NCBI GenBank assembly: GCA_963966105.1
Contig: OZ014534.1
Location: 107,996,003 to 108,060,002 of the forward strand
DNA from: Volucella zonaria
Taxonomy: Eukaryota > Arthropoda > Insecta > Diptera > Syrphidae
Direction of reading: 5' to 3'
Length of the DNA stretch: 64,000 bases
Each line of letters starts with the position of its first letter. Positions within the stretch are counted from its first letter, which is position 1. The translations under genes and the position numbers were made by a program. The notes below the pieces were generated by a model that had not been told where the DNA came from, made no database searches, and saw nothing but the letters and a program-made list of their open reading frames with translations. Below are positions 33,001 to 43,879 of the stretch, one piece after another.

Positions 33001-33880
33001 ATTATGTGTGGAATAGCACATCATCCAAATGGTCACTCCGGCTTCGCTGGCAGTGCTTCAAGTAGCCGGTCCAATACGGCGTTATACCATCAATAGCGTG
33101 TCGAATGTTGGCCTCGAGCTCGTCCAAAGGGGTCGGCTTGTTTGCGTAGACTAAGGACTTGACGGAGCTCCAGAGAAAATAATCGATTGCATAATCGCGC
33201 CAGCCAATTAATGAACGCTCGTCGTGAGATGACCCAGTCGCCAAATTTCTCCTTTACAACTTCGAGCGTTGCGTCACTTGTATGGCATGTAGCGCCATCT
33301 TGTTAGAACCACATCCCGGTTGTATCGATGTTGTTGACCTCGGATCATAGAAAGTCGGTTAACATCGCTCTACGAGTATATCTGAGACCATTGACGGCAA
33401 CGGTGTCTCCTTCCTCATTTCGAAAGGAATAAGGTCCGAAGATGCCGCCACGCCATAGACCGCACCAAACAGTCAATTTTGTGGGTGCATTAATGTTTGG
33501 CCGAACACTTGTGGATTCAGATCGCTTCAATAATGGCAATTTTGTTTGTTGACATAGCCGCTAAGCCAGAAATAGGCCTCGTCTGAGAAGATGATTTTTT
33601 GGCCAAGATCTGGATCTCCGGCCAACATTTCCAGCGGTCGGCGGCTTCAGTTCTTGCGTCAGCGTAATCTATACGGATGTAGGCCCAAACCCAACAGCAA
33701 AATAAGCCGGATTGACTCTCTGGCGATGCCCAATTCAAGTGATCGGCGCCGAATCGGCATTTCTGGGTCTTCTTCAATACTGGCCGCTACGGCGGCTATG
33801 CTTTCTTCATTTCGTACCAATCTCTGTCTGGTTGGTGGCTTAAGATCAGAACGGCGATAGAAGGGCTCCAGGGAATACGG
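33001..33880 (-). pseudogene. mariner-like transposase (QQD type)
   Basis: On the - strand from about 33850, broken frames give IIFSDEAYFWLSGYVNKQN (first Asp codon 33581-33583), then LTVWCGLWRGGIFGPYSF (near 33430-33470). A QDGA-equivalent sits at 33290-33300. RDYAIDYFLWSSVKSLVYA follows, where the third Asp-containing loop is shortened (Asp codon 33194-33196). The C-terminus SRSDHLDDVLFHT ends at about 33005. The catalytic core is damaged by stops (TGA after NCHY near 33520), frameshifts and a small deletion in the third-Asp loop. It is the same group as the copy at 23.3-24.2 kb. No terminal repeats were found. Confidence 0.7.
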
Positions 33881-34092
33881 ACACTAGTCTCCTTAATTGC
33901 AACGCACTCTCCATAGGTGATCGATATGTGCAGAACTAGAAACTACCACGGTTCAAGGCAAATGCCAAAAGGGCAACGGATATGGGCGACCTCACAACCT
34001 TCTCCTACGATTTTATGCGGTTCAGCCCAGATCGGTAAAAACAAAGACAACTAGCCGCGGCCTCAGACACAGACACGAGCAACCTGGAGCAT

Positions 34093-34152
34093 GCCACAGC
34101 CGTCTACTCCTGCATCATGGAAGCCTCCGTGGCTGAATAAACTCATTACAAT
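34093..34152 (+). repeat. Direct repeat, left copy (putative LTR 3' end)
   Basis: Begins GCCACAGCCGTCTACTCC and ends at the PBS-like sequence. It pairs with 34807-34867. Confidence 0.6.
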
Positions 34153-34170
34153 GGCGCCCAACGTGAGGCC
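34152..34170 (+). promoter_or_regulatory. Primer-binding-site-like sequence
   Basis: TGGCGCCCAACGTGAGGCC starts with TGG, as required to pair with a tRNA 3' CCA end, and resembles tRNA-Lys-type primer sites of insect and vertebrate LTR elements. It is placed directly at the end of the left direct repeat. Confidence 0.5.
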
Positions 34171-34806
34171 GACTTCGACCGTGGCCGAAGTAAAAACGGT
34201 AACGACATAGCGAAAATGACCTAGCTGACTTCCACAGATTTTTTTTTTTTTTACAGGTGACTACCTTGATGGACTTTGTATCAGGGGCTACCATTTGCAG
34301 ATTCGGCCAGAATGGTAGCGATTGGTCGCATTTAGGTGGGATAAAGGTGGTTTGGCCATCCTCATCATCACTTATCCGACTTATTTTAGGTCGTAAAGAG
34401 CTGTACACGCAGTGTGATCCTGGGACATTTTCTTTGAGTGTAGGGTTTATAGTTGGCTTCAGTTTATTCAATTCGTTGCTTAAGGTTTCGGTTTAAGGCA
34501 TTAGGTTAAGGAAGGATTAGTTAGTTTTAAGCGCGTAAGTTCTGGTCTCGCACAGTGGTGATCTCACTCAAATGTGATTATCCTTTTTCTTTCTTCCTTT
34601 TTATCTTATCTTTCTCTATTCCTGTCTTTTAAGTTCGTCCATATAGTCAATATAAAGTAAAGTAGCTTTCTCTATTGCTGTCCTTGATTTTGTCTATCTC
34701 CTTTTTTTTCTGGCACGAAACAAACGGGTAAGTTGAGTTGAGATGCACGGGGTGGTGGCAAGGGCCACCCCATTTAGTCGATCTAAAACCGAGCTACCGC
34801 GATCGC

Positions 34807-34867
34807 GCCACAGACCGTCTACTCGTGCATCATGGATGACTCCGTGGCTTACTAAACTCCTTATAAA
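34807..34867 (+). repeat. Direct repeat, right copy (putative LTR 3' end)
   Basis: Begins GCCACAGACCGTCTACTCG and pairs with 34093-34152. No PBS-like sequence follows it, as expected for a 3' LTR. Confidence 0.6.
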
Positions 34868-34870
34868 TAC

Positions 34871-37639
34871 GCATCTATACCGTTGCCATCCCGTTGATTG
34901 TGGACACTCACTGATTGAGCTACTTACTTTTCATCTTTAATCACCGCTGTGCTTGCACCCTGAGTCGATCTTCAACCGATTTTCTACCACCAGTTCTGCC
35001 CCGTGTAGTGCCGTGTCGGCTTTATCTGGGCATCGTGGGTAAGATAATCTACCAACAGAGAGAATGCTAGAATTTTTCAATCATCAGTTGCAGCTCAGAT
35101 GAGTTTGTCGTATTCAGTTGGTGCGGCTTCACCAACCTGCTCCTTTTATCGATGTCGTTGCCCTCAGCTACGGAGACCGCTATGGAAACCGATCAACTTA
35201 TTCAGTTGCGGAGTCAATCCATCAAAAACAGCACCTCTGCCATCCTTGGCAGAGTACCGGTCGATTTTGATTAAGTTTAACCTGAACACAAGTCTCTCCG
35301 GCACTCTATCCAGCCCAATCTACCGATTGTATCACAGAAAGGGCTACAGGAGTGAGTCATCGGAGTGAAAAAAATAGCAACTCTTGGGTCAGCTCGTGGC
35401 GGAAGTTTGTGGTAGTATCATAAGTACGAGTATCATAAGTTCGCAGGATAGACTATGTGCCTTCTTTGTTTTTCCGCTGAAGTCATTGCAGTCCATTGCT
35501 ACGAGTATTTTGATGGTTGAAGGTTCTACCAGAGGTGTTCTCCTTGAACTCCAGCAGATGCATGCAATTTTATCGCCTAGCTCCTTCAGAACTGCAGGGG
35601 GTACCATCTAACGATGACGTATGGTCTCTGTGTCTTAAGGTTTTTTCCCCCTTTTATTCTTCCACGTCATGTATGGATTCTTTATCACTTGCATGTCTAT
35701 CAAACCTTTTAGCTGTCCCGATTATCCCTTCAATGTTTCTCTATTAGGCTGAAGTACCTCGCTTTCTTCGATGAAATTCCTACCCAGCCATAACCTTTAT
35801 CGGTTTCGGATTTATCTCAAAATTCACCGAAAATCGGAATAAAATAAATTGCCTACCCTCTAACCTTTAGACTAACCTTTCTCTAAGCTGTTCTCCAAGA
35901 CTTACGAGTACATAATATCGTTACTCAAAGTAAAAGAGATTTGAAAACAATTTGGCCCTGTAAAAGCCTCTCTAGTCCCGACCACCTACCGCCTACCAGT
36001 TCCTTCTGGTGCACATCGAAATCATTTTTCTTCCTGCCATGAGTTCCAGATCAATTATTTACCATTACCCACTGTCTAACATTTATCAATTTTGTTTTCC
36101 CATTAACTTTAGACAAAGCGCAAACGTTCCTGACGCCTTTTGTTTGAGCGCGCGCGCGCGCGCCCTCTCTCTTAAAAGCGTTTCTTGAAATCGGTGAGAT
36201 GTGTAGCCTGCGGTAGCGGATACAATAAATGGCTTGAATCAAACGCTTACAACCGACAACGGTGTTTTGGTGCACGCCGGCAGAGCGCGGCATTTGAAGC
36301 CTGTTGCGCAATTGCTTCACAGCTTCCGCGCTCGCAGAATACCAAATGGAATTGTAAATTAAATTTTCTTATAAGGAATACGTGGCTGGGCCAAATGGAC
36401 CGCCCTGGTGCGGCGCGGTGCGATTTGCCGATTGGAATACGAAATAATCAAAACCATTTAAATGCAATGCCCCCTAGCGTCAGGTACCGACGAGCATCTT
36501 GCTTCGTAAGACCTTCTTTCGGTTTCGTTGGATTTTTAATTTTTTTTTTTTTTTTGATTCAAGGAGCAACTGCTGGTGCGGAGGGCTCATCGTGGAGACT
36601 TTAAGTGGAAACCACCAACAGAGTTAGTGGCCAACAGACAAATGGTGTTATCTCTGGTGGAAGTAGCAGCCGAAGCAGCTTCTAGAGACTCTCGATGCAT
36701 GCGGTGAATGTGAATATTCAGGCAAACAAATTGGAATCAAGATTCTATGCACTTGTGCATTAGGTTCAACTGGCTAGATGGTGAAGGTGGCGGTGGATGC
36801 CGGTTAGGATGTGGAATGTAATTTAACGTCAAACACGTGAGGGTCTCATTTGTAAGATGAACGCCAAAAGTGAAAGAAACATTTTTTGTTCGCTCTTCCT
36901 CGCAACGGGTGGAGGAGCAGCTAGTGCAGTTGTTCAATCCTCCAGATTAGGGCTCTTGGACTTAGCTAAAGGGATGGCTCTTGGTATTGGGAAACACAAA
37001 GAATCTGGAGCTTTAGCTAGTAAATTTAGAATTTCTGTGAGACATGGTAACTCAGTTGTTCTAGAATCACTTTTGATGTCTTCCAACCACGGACCAACCC
37101 GCTATGCAAAGTTTAAGGAAGAGCTGCAAAGTGTTAGTAAAATCCGGCCCGAAATTCACTTTATTTAGAAATGACCTTTTCTCCTTGCCTTCAAGTTGTA
37201 TTATAGATGACCACCTCTCTCCTTTTTCGAGTGAGGCTATTAGTTTTGAGCTGTCACAGCATTCGAGACTTTTCGGTTGTTTGGTGCTTTGAAAGGCTCT
37301 CTAGAATATGAGATCTTCTGAACTAATACTCAGAGAATAGCACCTTTACGTCTTAACTGTCTTTTCTATGATGCTTGGTAGAATTCTTCTGTGGCGCTTG
37401 GCCTTCCTGTTAAGAGCTTGCAACTAGTGGTGCCAGTTCATTCCACCTAATGGCTTCTATATGCAATTCTAGACTTCCAGCTCAGGTTTTTCTTCCGCTA
37501 AAGTCGAGACTATTGCATTAGTTTATAACTTGAGGTAGGACAAAATTTACCTAGGACAAAATCGTATCAACAAAAGAAGTACTAGCTTCGGCGGATGATG
37601 TGATTTGATCCATCAGAAAGTGTTGAATGAAGGATTTTC
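34871..37639. other. Unassigned DNA
   Basis: About 2.8 kb with no recognised gene. Open frames at 36185-36604 and 36857-37168 (+) match no family I recognise, and the first runs through a T tract. TACGAGTA is at 35425, 35500 and 35903. A pure GC dinucleotide tract lies at 36148-36163. Confidence 0.4.
36148..36163. repeat. GC dinucleotide repeat
   Basis: A run of alternating G and C of about 16 bases, flanked by CCCTCTCTCTT. Alternating GC of this length can adopt Z-form DNA. Confidence 0.9.
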
Positions 37640-39120
37640 TTTCTTTCTGACTTGTCCATTATATCCTTTGTTTGTTCCTTTTTCTGGAATTCCTCTGTCT
37701 TTCGCAGATGTAAACGCTTCAATGCCAAATTTTACAGTACCAGCACTCAACAAGTAGCTGAAGCCTTACCACACAGAGGAAGTGTTCCTTGGCGTCGACA
37801 TTACTCTCACATCCAGGACCGCAGGATTTGCGTCAACTATGCATAGCACACTAAGGTGCCTCGCAAAACAATAGTGCCCTGTTACGACGCCAGTGTACAG
37901 TCTTTCCTACTGAGGGACAGGAGTGGTTGACTTCTTGCAGAGGTCGGGAAACTTTCTTTTGGTATGTCGGCATCATAGAGTACTATTCCATCTGCAATTA
38001 TGCTCACAAGAAAGGCAATTACCAATCTAAGGTCTAGCAAAGGAAACAGACAGTCCTTATGAAGGTCCGGGCCCTTAAAAACTTTTCTCTGAGCCTTGCC
38101 TAAAATTTTTGATAGCCAATCCCATTTTCCGCGATCGCATTGACATCTGAGATCCAATCAAGGCTCAGCTCAATTCAGATTTCCGACTGCGATCAGAGAA
38201 GCCGTGCATTCTCGAATGAGTTTAGAATTGGTAAGAGGATTCAGCAAGACTTAAGGCGCAGCTCGGATATCACTTAAGACGACGATACACATCCCCTTCA
38301 CCGATTATTCCCAATATAGCTTATTTGTCATCAGAATTGCGTATATCACAACTTGGAAGACAGACGCAAGCTCTCCTTATATGGAGTGTAATACAGCAGT
38401 GTCGTGATCCGAAAACACATCAGAGTAGTATGATCGCTTTTGGAGCGAGGACAAGCCTATTCCTGAGCGAAAGTATACAGGAGTTTCGGTGTCATTGCAT
38501 GAGACGGCATGCCCATGAGCCCAGAGACAAAAGAAAGTCGACCTGCAAGTTCATTAAAACTCAGTTGCGGGTTATGCCAAAAACCATTTCTTTTAAATTA
38601 AATATGGTTATCAGAGTACCGCCCGTGGTATAAAGGTCAAGGAAAGGTATTCAGTACCTCTAGAGCGGAGGCAGGCGTGCTAGAGAAAACTCTTTCTACA
38701 AACGAGAACTATCGTCCAGTAAAGCTTCTTTGTATTGCAAGAAAGTGGACAGCGCTTTAAAGGTTTCCGCAGTGACCCAGATACTGACCTCCGTCAGAGC
38801 AGCATATGCTAACGCTTCTTAGCGCCAGATCAATCGAGCTTGTCTATCCCCTTCTCCTAAAGAGAACCACTTTAGTTTTGAGAGGATTGCCTGACTAGGA
38901 ACCAATCGTCAATCACGTGTAGGACTGCTTGTGCTTCAGAACAGACAGTCGCTATGCACGTTCCAACAGGATGCTACCGAATAGGGATCAGAACAATTCA
39001 GCCTGCGCTTAAGAACGGCTTGGATAGAAAAAGCACTCACAAAGCAGTCCTGTGCACATGAGACTCTACCATTCTGCTCCCAAGGAATTCAGACTAATTA
39101 GTCCGAAGTTCTTGAGGAAT
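37640..39120 (-). mobile_element. LOA-like remnant: RT/thumb plus post-RNase H tail
   Basis: 38440-39120 matches, on the same strand, the RT-to-thumb part of the LOA copy at 11.0-12.4 kb. One anchor is GTGTCATTGCATGAGACGGC near 38490, which resembles the stretch near 11110. 37640-38330 matches the tail piece at 17570-18000 (shared CCTACTGAGGGACAG at about 37908 and 17662). It contains a Cys-rich stretch (CGPGCESNVDAKEHFLC near 37750-37800) with the CX3C...H.C spacing of the C-terminal zinc knuckle. As in the 17.6-19.0 kb copy, the RNase H core between these parts is absent. Confidence 0.6.
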
Positions 39121-39407
39121 ATGTAGTCGCCTTTTCTCAATGTTGGTATTGTAATGAAATTTGGCAGCACCAACATTAAACAAACATAAAACCCCTCGGG
39201 TACCACTTAAAAGAAGAAGAAGAAGAAAAAGGAGACGAAGAGGAAGAAGAGATAGAAGTTTCTTTTTTCTTTTTTGTCTTGGCTGGCCTACTGGGCAGTG
39301 TGCTACGTTTTGTAAATTGAAGTTCTTGTTGGTTGAAAATAAATCGTTACACTGGTGTCAGATGAAGGGTGCACATACACTAAGTAAGCAATTATTTCCT
39401 TGCAACA

Positions 39408-40330
39408 ATGGACCACAATCCAATTAAACAAATGTTCGACACGCTTTTCATCGAATTGGCAGTCGTCATTCATGAACTAAGCGAGACGCTTGCATCACAA
39501 CACGCGAAGTTTTAGGAAAAGCTTTTCAACTACACTACATCGTTGGAAAAACGTATGGGAGACCTAGAAACAACGATAGCCAACAGCGAAGATCCCAGCC
39601 CGGTTCCTTCAACGCTGCATCAACTCGGATAATGGCGGATGACACCGATTTGGGCCAAAATAATCCAGGAACACCGCTTGTGTCGCCCCAAACAAATCCT
39701 TTGGTAAGTCCAGGGCAGTCTGCCGTCAACGGGCCATTGCTAGGAGAAGACCAAAAGGTACGTACCGAGGACATAGTTGAGGAATGTGTTACTCCTACTA
39801 AATTTCTTAACTCCATACGATGCTTCAGTTCGAAATTTTTGCCAAACATCAAGAATGGACAGATGCAGAGAAAGGTGAAATGCTAGCAGTGAATTTAAGA
39901 GGTGACGCATTGACTGTGCTGGGCATGTTATTTTGCGAGCAGCTCACATGACTTCGTCAGCGTTTTTCTCGTGACATCCATACAAGTTTCACACACCTTC
40001 GCAATAGATTGCAGAAAAACAAAGAATATCTGGCAGAATTCGCTTTTGAAATATAAAAACTGGCGTCTCTCGCATTAAATGACTGCCCACCCAATGTGCT
40101 TCATAAAATCGTCTTAAGCCAGTTCGCCGAAATCAATCGAAACACTCAAGTACAAAATCTGGTGGCTGTAAATCGGCCATCAACTCTTTCGGAAGCAATA
40201 AGTGTTAGTGTAGCGCAATATATCTCACTAGGGATCGGAAAACCTGCAGTCTTCCATTCCACCACGCACCATAAAAACAACGACCGGACGAGTCGAGGAA
40301 ACAAGCTGGTAAGGACTGACAGGTCCTAGA
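39408..40330 (+). pseudogene. Gypsy-type gag remnant
   Basis: The start chosen is ATG 39408 (MDHNPIKQMF). The frame hits a TAG near 39514. Capsid-like sequence follows in other frames: FEIFAKHQEWTDAEKGEML then NLRGDALTVL near 39885-39930, a Gypsy capsid signature. RNRLQKNKEYLAEFAFEI follows near 40003-40057, and RPSTLSEAISVSVAQYI near 40172-40223. There are at least one stop and three frame changes. No Cys-His zinc knuckle was found. Confidence 0.7.
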
Positions 40331-40522
40331 GACCTCTGGCATTACTGGAAGATCACTCGGCGCCGCTAAAGTCAGAAAACTAAATTTCACCAACGCGAAG
40401 GAGCAATCGTTGGTAAAAAGCCCCTCCAAAAACAAACAAGGGTATTACCAGATGTTCAGAATTCAAACAAGAGTCAGGCGGCCCATGCAACCGGCGCATT
40501 TACTCTGGGTACCACCAGTTTA

Positions 40523-40800
40523 GTGGTAAATGGATTGACTAATGGCCGAAGCTGTAAAATTATAATCGATATTGGTGCAGAAGTCTCACTTTTGAACGTC
40601 GCACTCGTCGATAGAAGTAACTTAAAAACAACAAAAGTTGAATTCCAAGAGTTAGCCTTCCAGCATGAATTTCTTGTGCTTGGCGTCGATGTAGCGTGTA
40701 TCCTAGGAGTCGATTTTCTTCACAATCACCATTGTACTCTGGACTTTTCTACTTTGCAGATGGTAATTGATGGTCGAACTAGACATATCTTTGCGGATTC
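40523..40800 (+). pseudogene. Gypsy-type aspartic protease remnant
   Basis: The active-site loop reads IIIDIGAEVSLL (near 40560-40595), with Ile in place of the usual Thr/Ser of the D-T/S-G triad. A later ILGVDFL (near 40710-40730) is the normal second hydrophobic motif. The open frame continues to 40987 without further recognisable domains. Confidence 0.7.
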
Positions 40801-41295
40801 CCGGAGAAAGTCATCAGATTCTAGTTCACACTACGACGACGTAGACGTAAAGAATCTAAACTGCCCGCTCAGGTTCACTTGTCCAGAACTCTGGTCGGTT
40901 ACTCCAAATATGCTGTTAAGGTACGTGTTCTTAATTCAAGTTCTAATCCTTTTACTATCCGCAGTAACACCATCATCGGAGGTGTAGTATGAGTGCAGGT
41001 AGTCAACGCTCAAAGCTTTTCAGAAAACCTAGAACCATCAGATATTTTCGACATTGCACTTCGATCACCACATTTGAGCGACAGGAATTTTCCACACTAC
41101 AACGATATCTTTTCTAAGGGTAATAGTGACTTTGGGCGCGGCCCATTAACAACACACCGTGTCGACACTGGATCTTCAAGGACAATCAAAATACCTGCAA
41201 AGCGAGTGCCACTTGCTAAAAGAAGAGAAGTAGAAGAATACTCGAAAAGTCCTCCAGTCCTTGGTCCGCCCCAATAGTTTTAGTACGGAAAAAGA

Positions 41296-42160
41296 ATGGC
41301 ACCGCAACACCGTCTCAACAACGTCACCAAAAACAATTCTTATCCGCTGCCCAGAATGGATAATATTCTCGGAAACTTCTCTGATGTTCAGCGGTATTCT
41401 ACCATGGATTTACACAGCGGATATTGGCAAGTGGAGATGGATGACGGCGATAAGAAAAAGACAGCTTTTTGCACTGGTCCGGGATTATGGCAATTCAAAG
41501 TCATGCCATTTTTCCTATGCAACGCATCGGCTACTTTTAAGCGGTTGATGGAGCGAGTCTTCCAGTGACTCTCTTAGAACGTTGCTTTGATCTATCTAGA
41601 TGGCATCATCGTGCATAGCAAATCATTCGAAGACCATCTTCATAACCTGGAACTTGTGTTCGCCCGGTTTTCGAAAGCCAATTTGAAACTTCTCCGCAAA
41701 AATGTTTTTTCCTTAGAGAAGATGTGCGATACCTAGGCCACATTGTATCCCGGAATGGAGTCAGGACTGATGATTTATGCTGTGAAAGGTTGGCCTATGC
41801 CGAGGTCGAAGCGAGATGTACGAAGTTATTTGGGACTATGCTCATACTATCGAAAGTTCATACGAGGCTTTTCCACGATCGCCAAACCCCTCTTCCAACA
41901 TACGGGGGAAAAATGAAGTTCACATGGGACTATACAGAAGAAACTGCCTTCTAGAAACTCAAAGAAGAACTTACTTGTTCCCCTATCCTGGCATACCCGG
42001 AACCTGACTCGCCCTGTATCCTAGACACCAATGCTAGCGATTGCGGTCCAGGCGGTGTTTTAATTTAGATCCAAAATGGGGTAGAAGCAATTGTGGAATA
42101 TTACAGCTCTAGTTTCAACAAAGCCGCAACTAATTATTGTGTCACTCGAGAAGAACTCTT
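41296..42160 (+). pseudogene. Gypsy-type reverse transcriptase and RNase H remnant
   Basis: The RT fingers and palm read NNVTKNNSYPLPRMDNIL, then MDLHSGYWQVEMD (motif A, near 41403-41441), KKTAFCTGPGLWQFKVMPF and NASATFKRLMERVF. A TGA at 41566-41568 ends this frame. The catalytic box that follows is YLDG (41593-41604) rather than YLDD, so the second metal-binding Asp is lost. LRKNVFSL and VRYLGHIVSRNGVRTDD follow. RNase H begins near 42025 with LDTNASDCGPGGVLI, then a TAG, then EYYSSSFNKAATNYCVTREEL. Motif order and spacing are normal for Ty3/Gypsy. Confidence 0.82.
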
Positions 42161-42719
42161 AGCTACCTACCTAACTACCTCTTCGGATGGCTCCTAAATT
42201 TCAAGCAACCCGAGGGACAGATCGCCAGATGGTTTGAACTCCTCCAACAGTATGACAAGGACATCCAACATCGCCCTGGATTATGTCATTGCGGTTTCCG
42301 GAAGACAATGCGGAGACTGCCATCATTGTCAACTTGCAGAATTAGGAGACATCAAAAGGACAACAAGTGGGACTGCGACAGCACACATCTACACATAGGA
42401 GATTCTTGGGGAGGACTTAAAGAAGCTGCAAGATGAAGACCCGTGCTTATCACTCGTGAAATCTTAGGTAAGAATACCAGAAAAACCTTCCAGAAAAAAT
42501 GTTTTAGGCCATGGACGAGATATAAAAAGCTTTTGAGAGTTTGACTTTGGAGGGTGAGGTGTTGATGAGACTGTAAAGCAATTAGTAGTACCATGTATAT
42601 TTGTACCAAGAGTGTTAGAAAGCCTGCACATGGGACCAAGCGGAGGCCATCTGGGGCATAGTAAAACCCTTCGAAAGGTAAAAAGTAGATTTTACTGAAT
42701 TGGAAAGACCAGTGATATC

Positions 42720-43430
42720 TACGATTGATGCACGACATGTGAAACATGCATCTCTCGCAAAGGTCCTACAACCAGGAAGCGTGAAGGCCTGAAAACGACT
42801 CTAAGCGGAGAACCTTTTGAGAGAGTTGCGATAGACATTCTGGGAACTTTGCCCCGCATCTCATATAATAAGCGGTATATCTTCATCTTTATGGATGGTC
42901 AGAAGCATTCGCAATTCCTGACCAGAAAGTTGAGCGCCGACACTAACTAAAGAAGTCTTTAGCCGGCTTGGGATACTGCACATTATAAATTCCGACCAAG
43001 GCCGAAACTTTGAATCTACAGTTTTCCAGCAAGTTACTTGGCATCGAAAAAACACGGACCACGCTTTTGCACCCGGAATCGGATGGAATGGTAGAGCGAT
43101 TCAACCGAACTTTACTGGACTACCTAGCCAAATATGTGGAAAAAAACCAAAGTGGTTGGGATGAGTCTTTACCATTCGCATTAATGGCTTACCGAGCCAC
43201 CATATATACACCAGCAAAACTCATGTTCGGGGGAGAACTACGCTTACCTGCCGACTTAATATTTGGACCGCAACCTACTTCAAAACAGCCAGTAACAGCA
43301 TTCGTCGACAAACTTGAACATCATTTACACCTGGTCCACAAAGAAGCTCGAGAAAATTTAACATTGGCCGCTGAAGTAATGAAGAACAGGTATGACTTAG
43401 GTGCGTTTCCGTTACAGTATAAAGATTACC
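42720..43430 (+). pseudogene. Gypsy-type integrase remnant
   Basis: Includes a Cys-X2-Cys piece of the zinc domain (CETCISRKGP, near 42738-42770) and the first catalytic block FERVAIDILGTLPRI (near 42819-42865). Then come HIINSDQGRNFES (near 42982-43020) and the DDE Glu block HPESDGMVERFNRTLLDYLA (43071-43130), in changing frames. The C-terminal part continues openly (MFGGELRLPADLIFG) to about 43430, where LOA sequence takes over. A stop at about 42945 and frame changes separate the catalytic residues. Confidence 0.82.
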
Positions 43431-43439
43431 CTCCAAGGC

Positions 43440-43870
43440 TTCGGAATGCATGCCATTCTAGCACTGTCAGCAATTGGTTCTTGCCTTTTTGTAGTATATC
43501 TGGATATACCATATACCATCGCCAGGCGGCTTGAAGAATCAACCGACCCAAAAGCGCATTTGATGGCCTCATCCGTTACCACAACAGATGGCATATAACA
43601 TAACATCTAAGGCAGGTTGTGTTACTCAGCTTACTTGCATCTTCCCGGTTCTTGTCGGTGCTGATCAGGTTACTTAGGAAGTAAGACTTAAAGATGAGGC
43701 AGAGAGTCTCTTGCTTTTGACTCAATGTATGACAGATAGCATCAGACCTTCTGAGCATTGCCAGTCTAGCTGATCTGCCATTTTCGGGGACCTTGGTTTC
43801 ACAGGGTATTTCAATCTTTTCACAAGAGCTTAGAAGTCATTTTCCTAAATCCAAGTTAGCTTAACTTTTT
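43440..43870 (-). mobile_element. LOA-like retrotransposon fragment
   Basis: Parallel on the same strand to 12400-12770 and 21520-21880 (linker and RT start). A shared landmark is GGCCTCATCCGTTACCACAA near 43564. It truncates the Gypsy integrase on its left and abuts an RTE element on its right. Confidence 0.6.
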
Positions 43871-43879
43871 TTTGTGTTC

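Larger units (their letters stand above)
34050..34867 (+). mobile_element. Collapsed LTR retrotransposon remnant (candidate)
   Basis: A sequence of about 60 bp at 34093-34152 recurs in direct orientation, about 85 percent identical by eye, at 34807-34867, 714 bp away. Immediately after the first copy is TGGCGCCCAACGTGAGGCC (34152-34170). This has the TGG start and sequence of a primer binding site matching the 3' end of a tRNA, as used by many insect LTR elements. This suggests the 3' ends of two LTRs with an internal region reduced to about 0.6 kb. The 5' parts of the putative LTRs could not be aligned, and no coding domain was recognised inside, so this is a candidate only. Confidence 0.45.
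39353..43430 (+). mobile_element. Gypsy-type LTR retrotransposon, decayed and truncated
   Basis: The order is PBS-like start, gag, protease, reverse transcriptase, RNase H, integrase, all on the + strand. This is Ty3/Gypsy order, with integrase last. A PBS-like TGGTGTCAGATGAAGGG at 39353 follows an AATAAATCG stretch that could be the end of a 5' LTR; the LTR itself could not be delimited. The 3' end is cut at about 43430 by a - strand LOA fragment, so the 3' LTR and any env-like gene are missing. No env coding was seen. Each gene has stops or frameshifts. Confidence 0.82.

Noticed and set aside
34115..34471. 118-codon - strand frame with PFWPN as an LTR gag protein
   Set aside because: The resemblance is limited to a few residues, and the frame crosses the putative LTR end and PBS in the wrong orientation.
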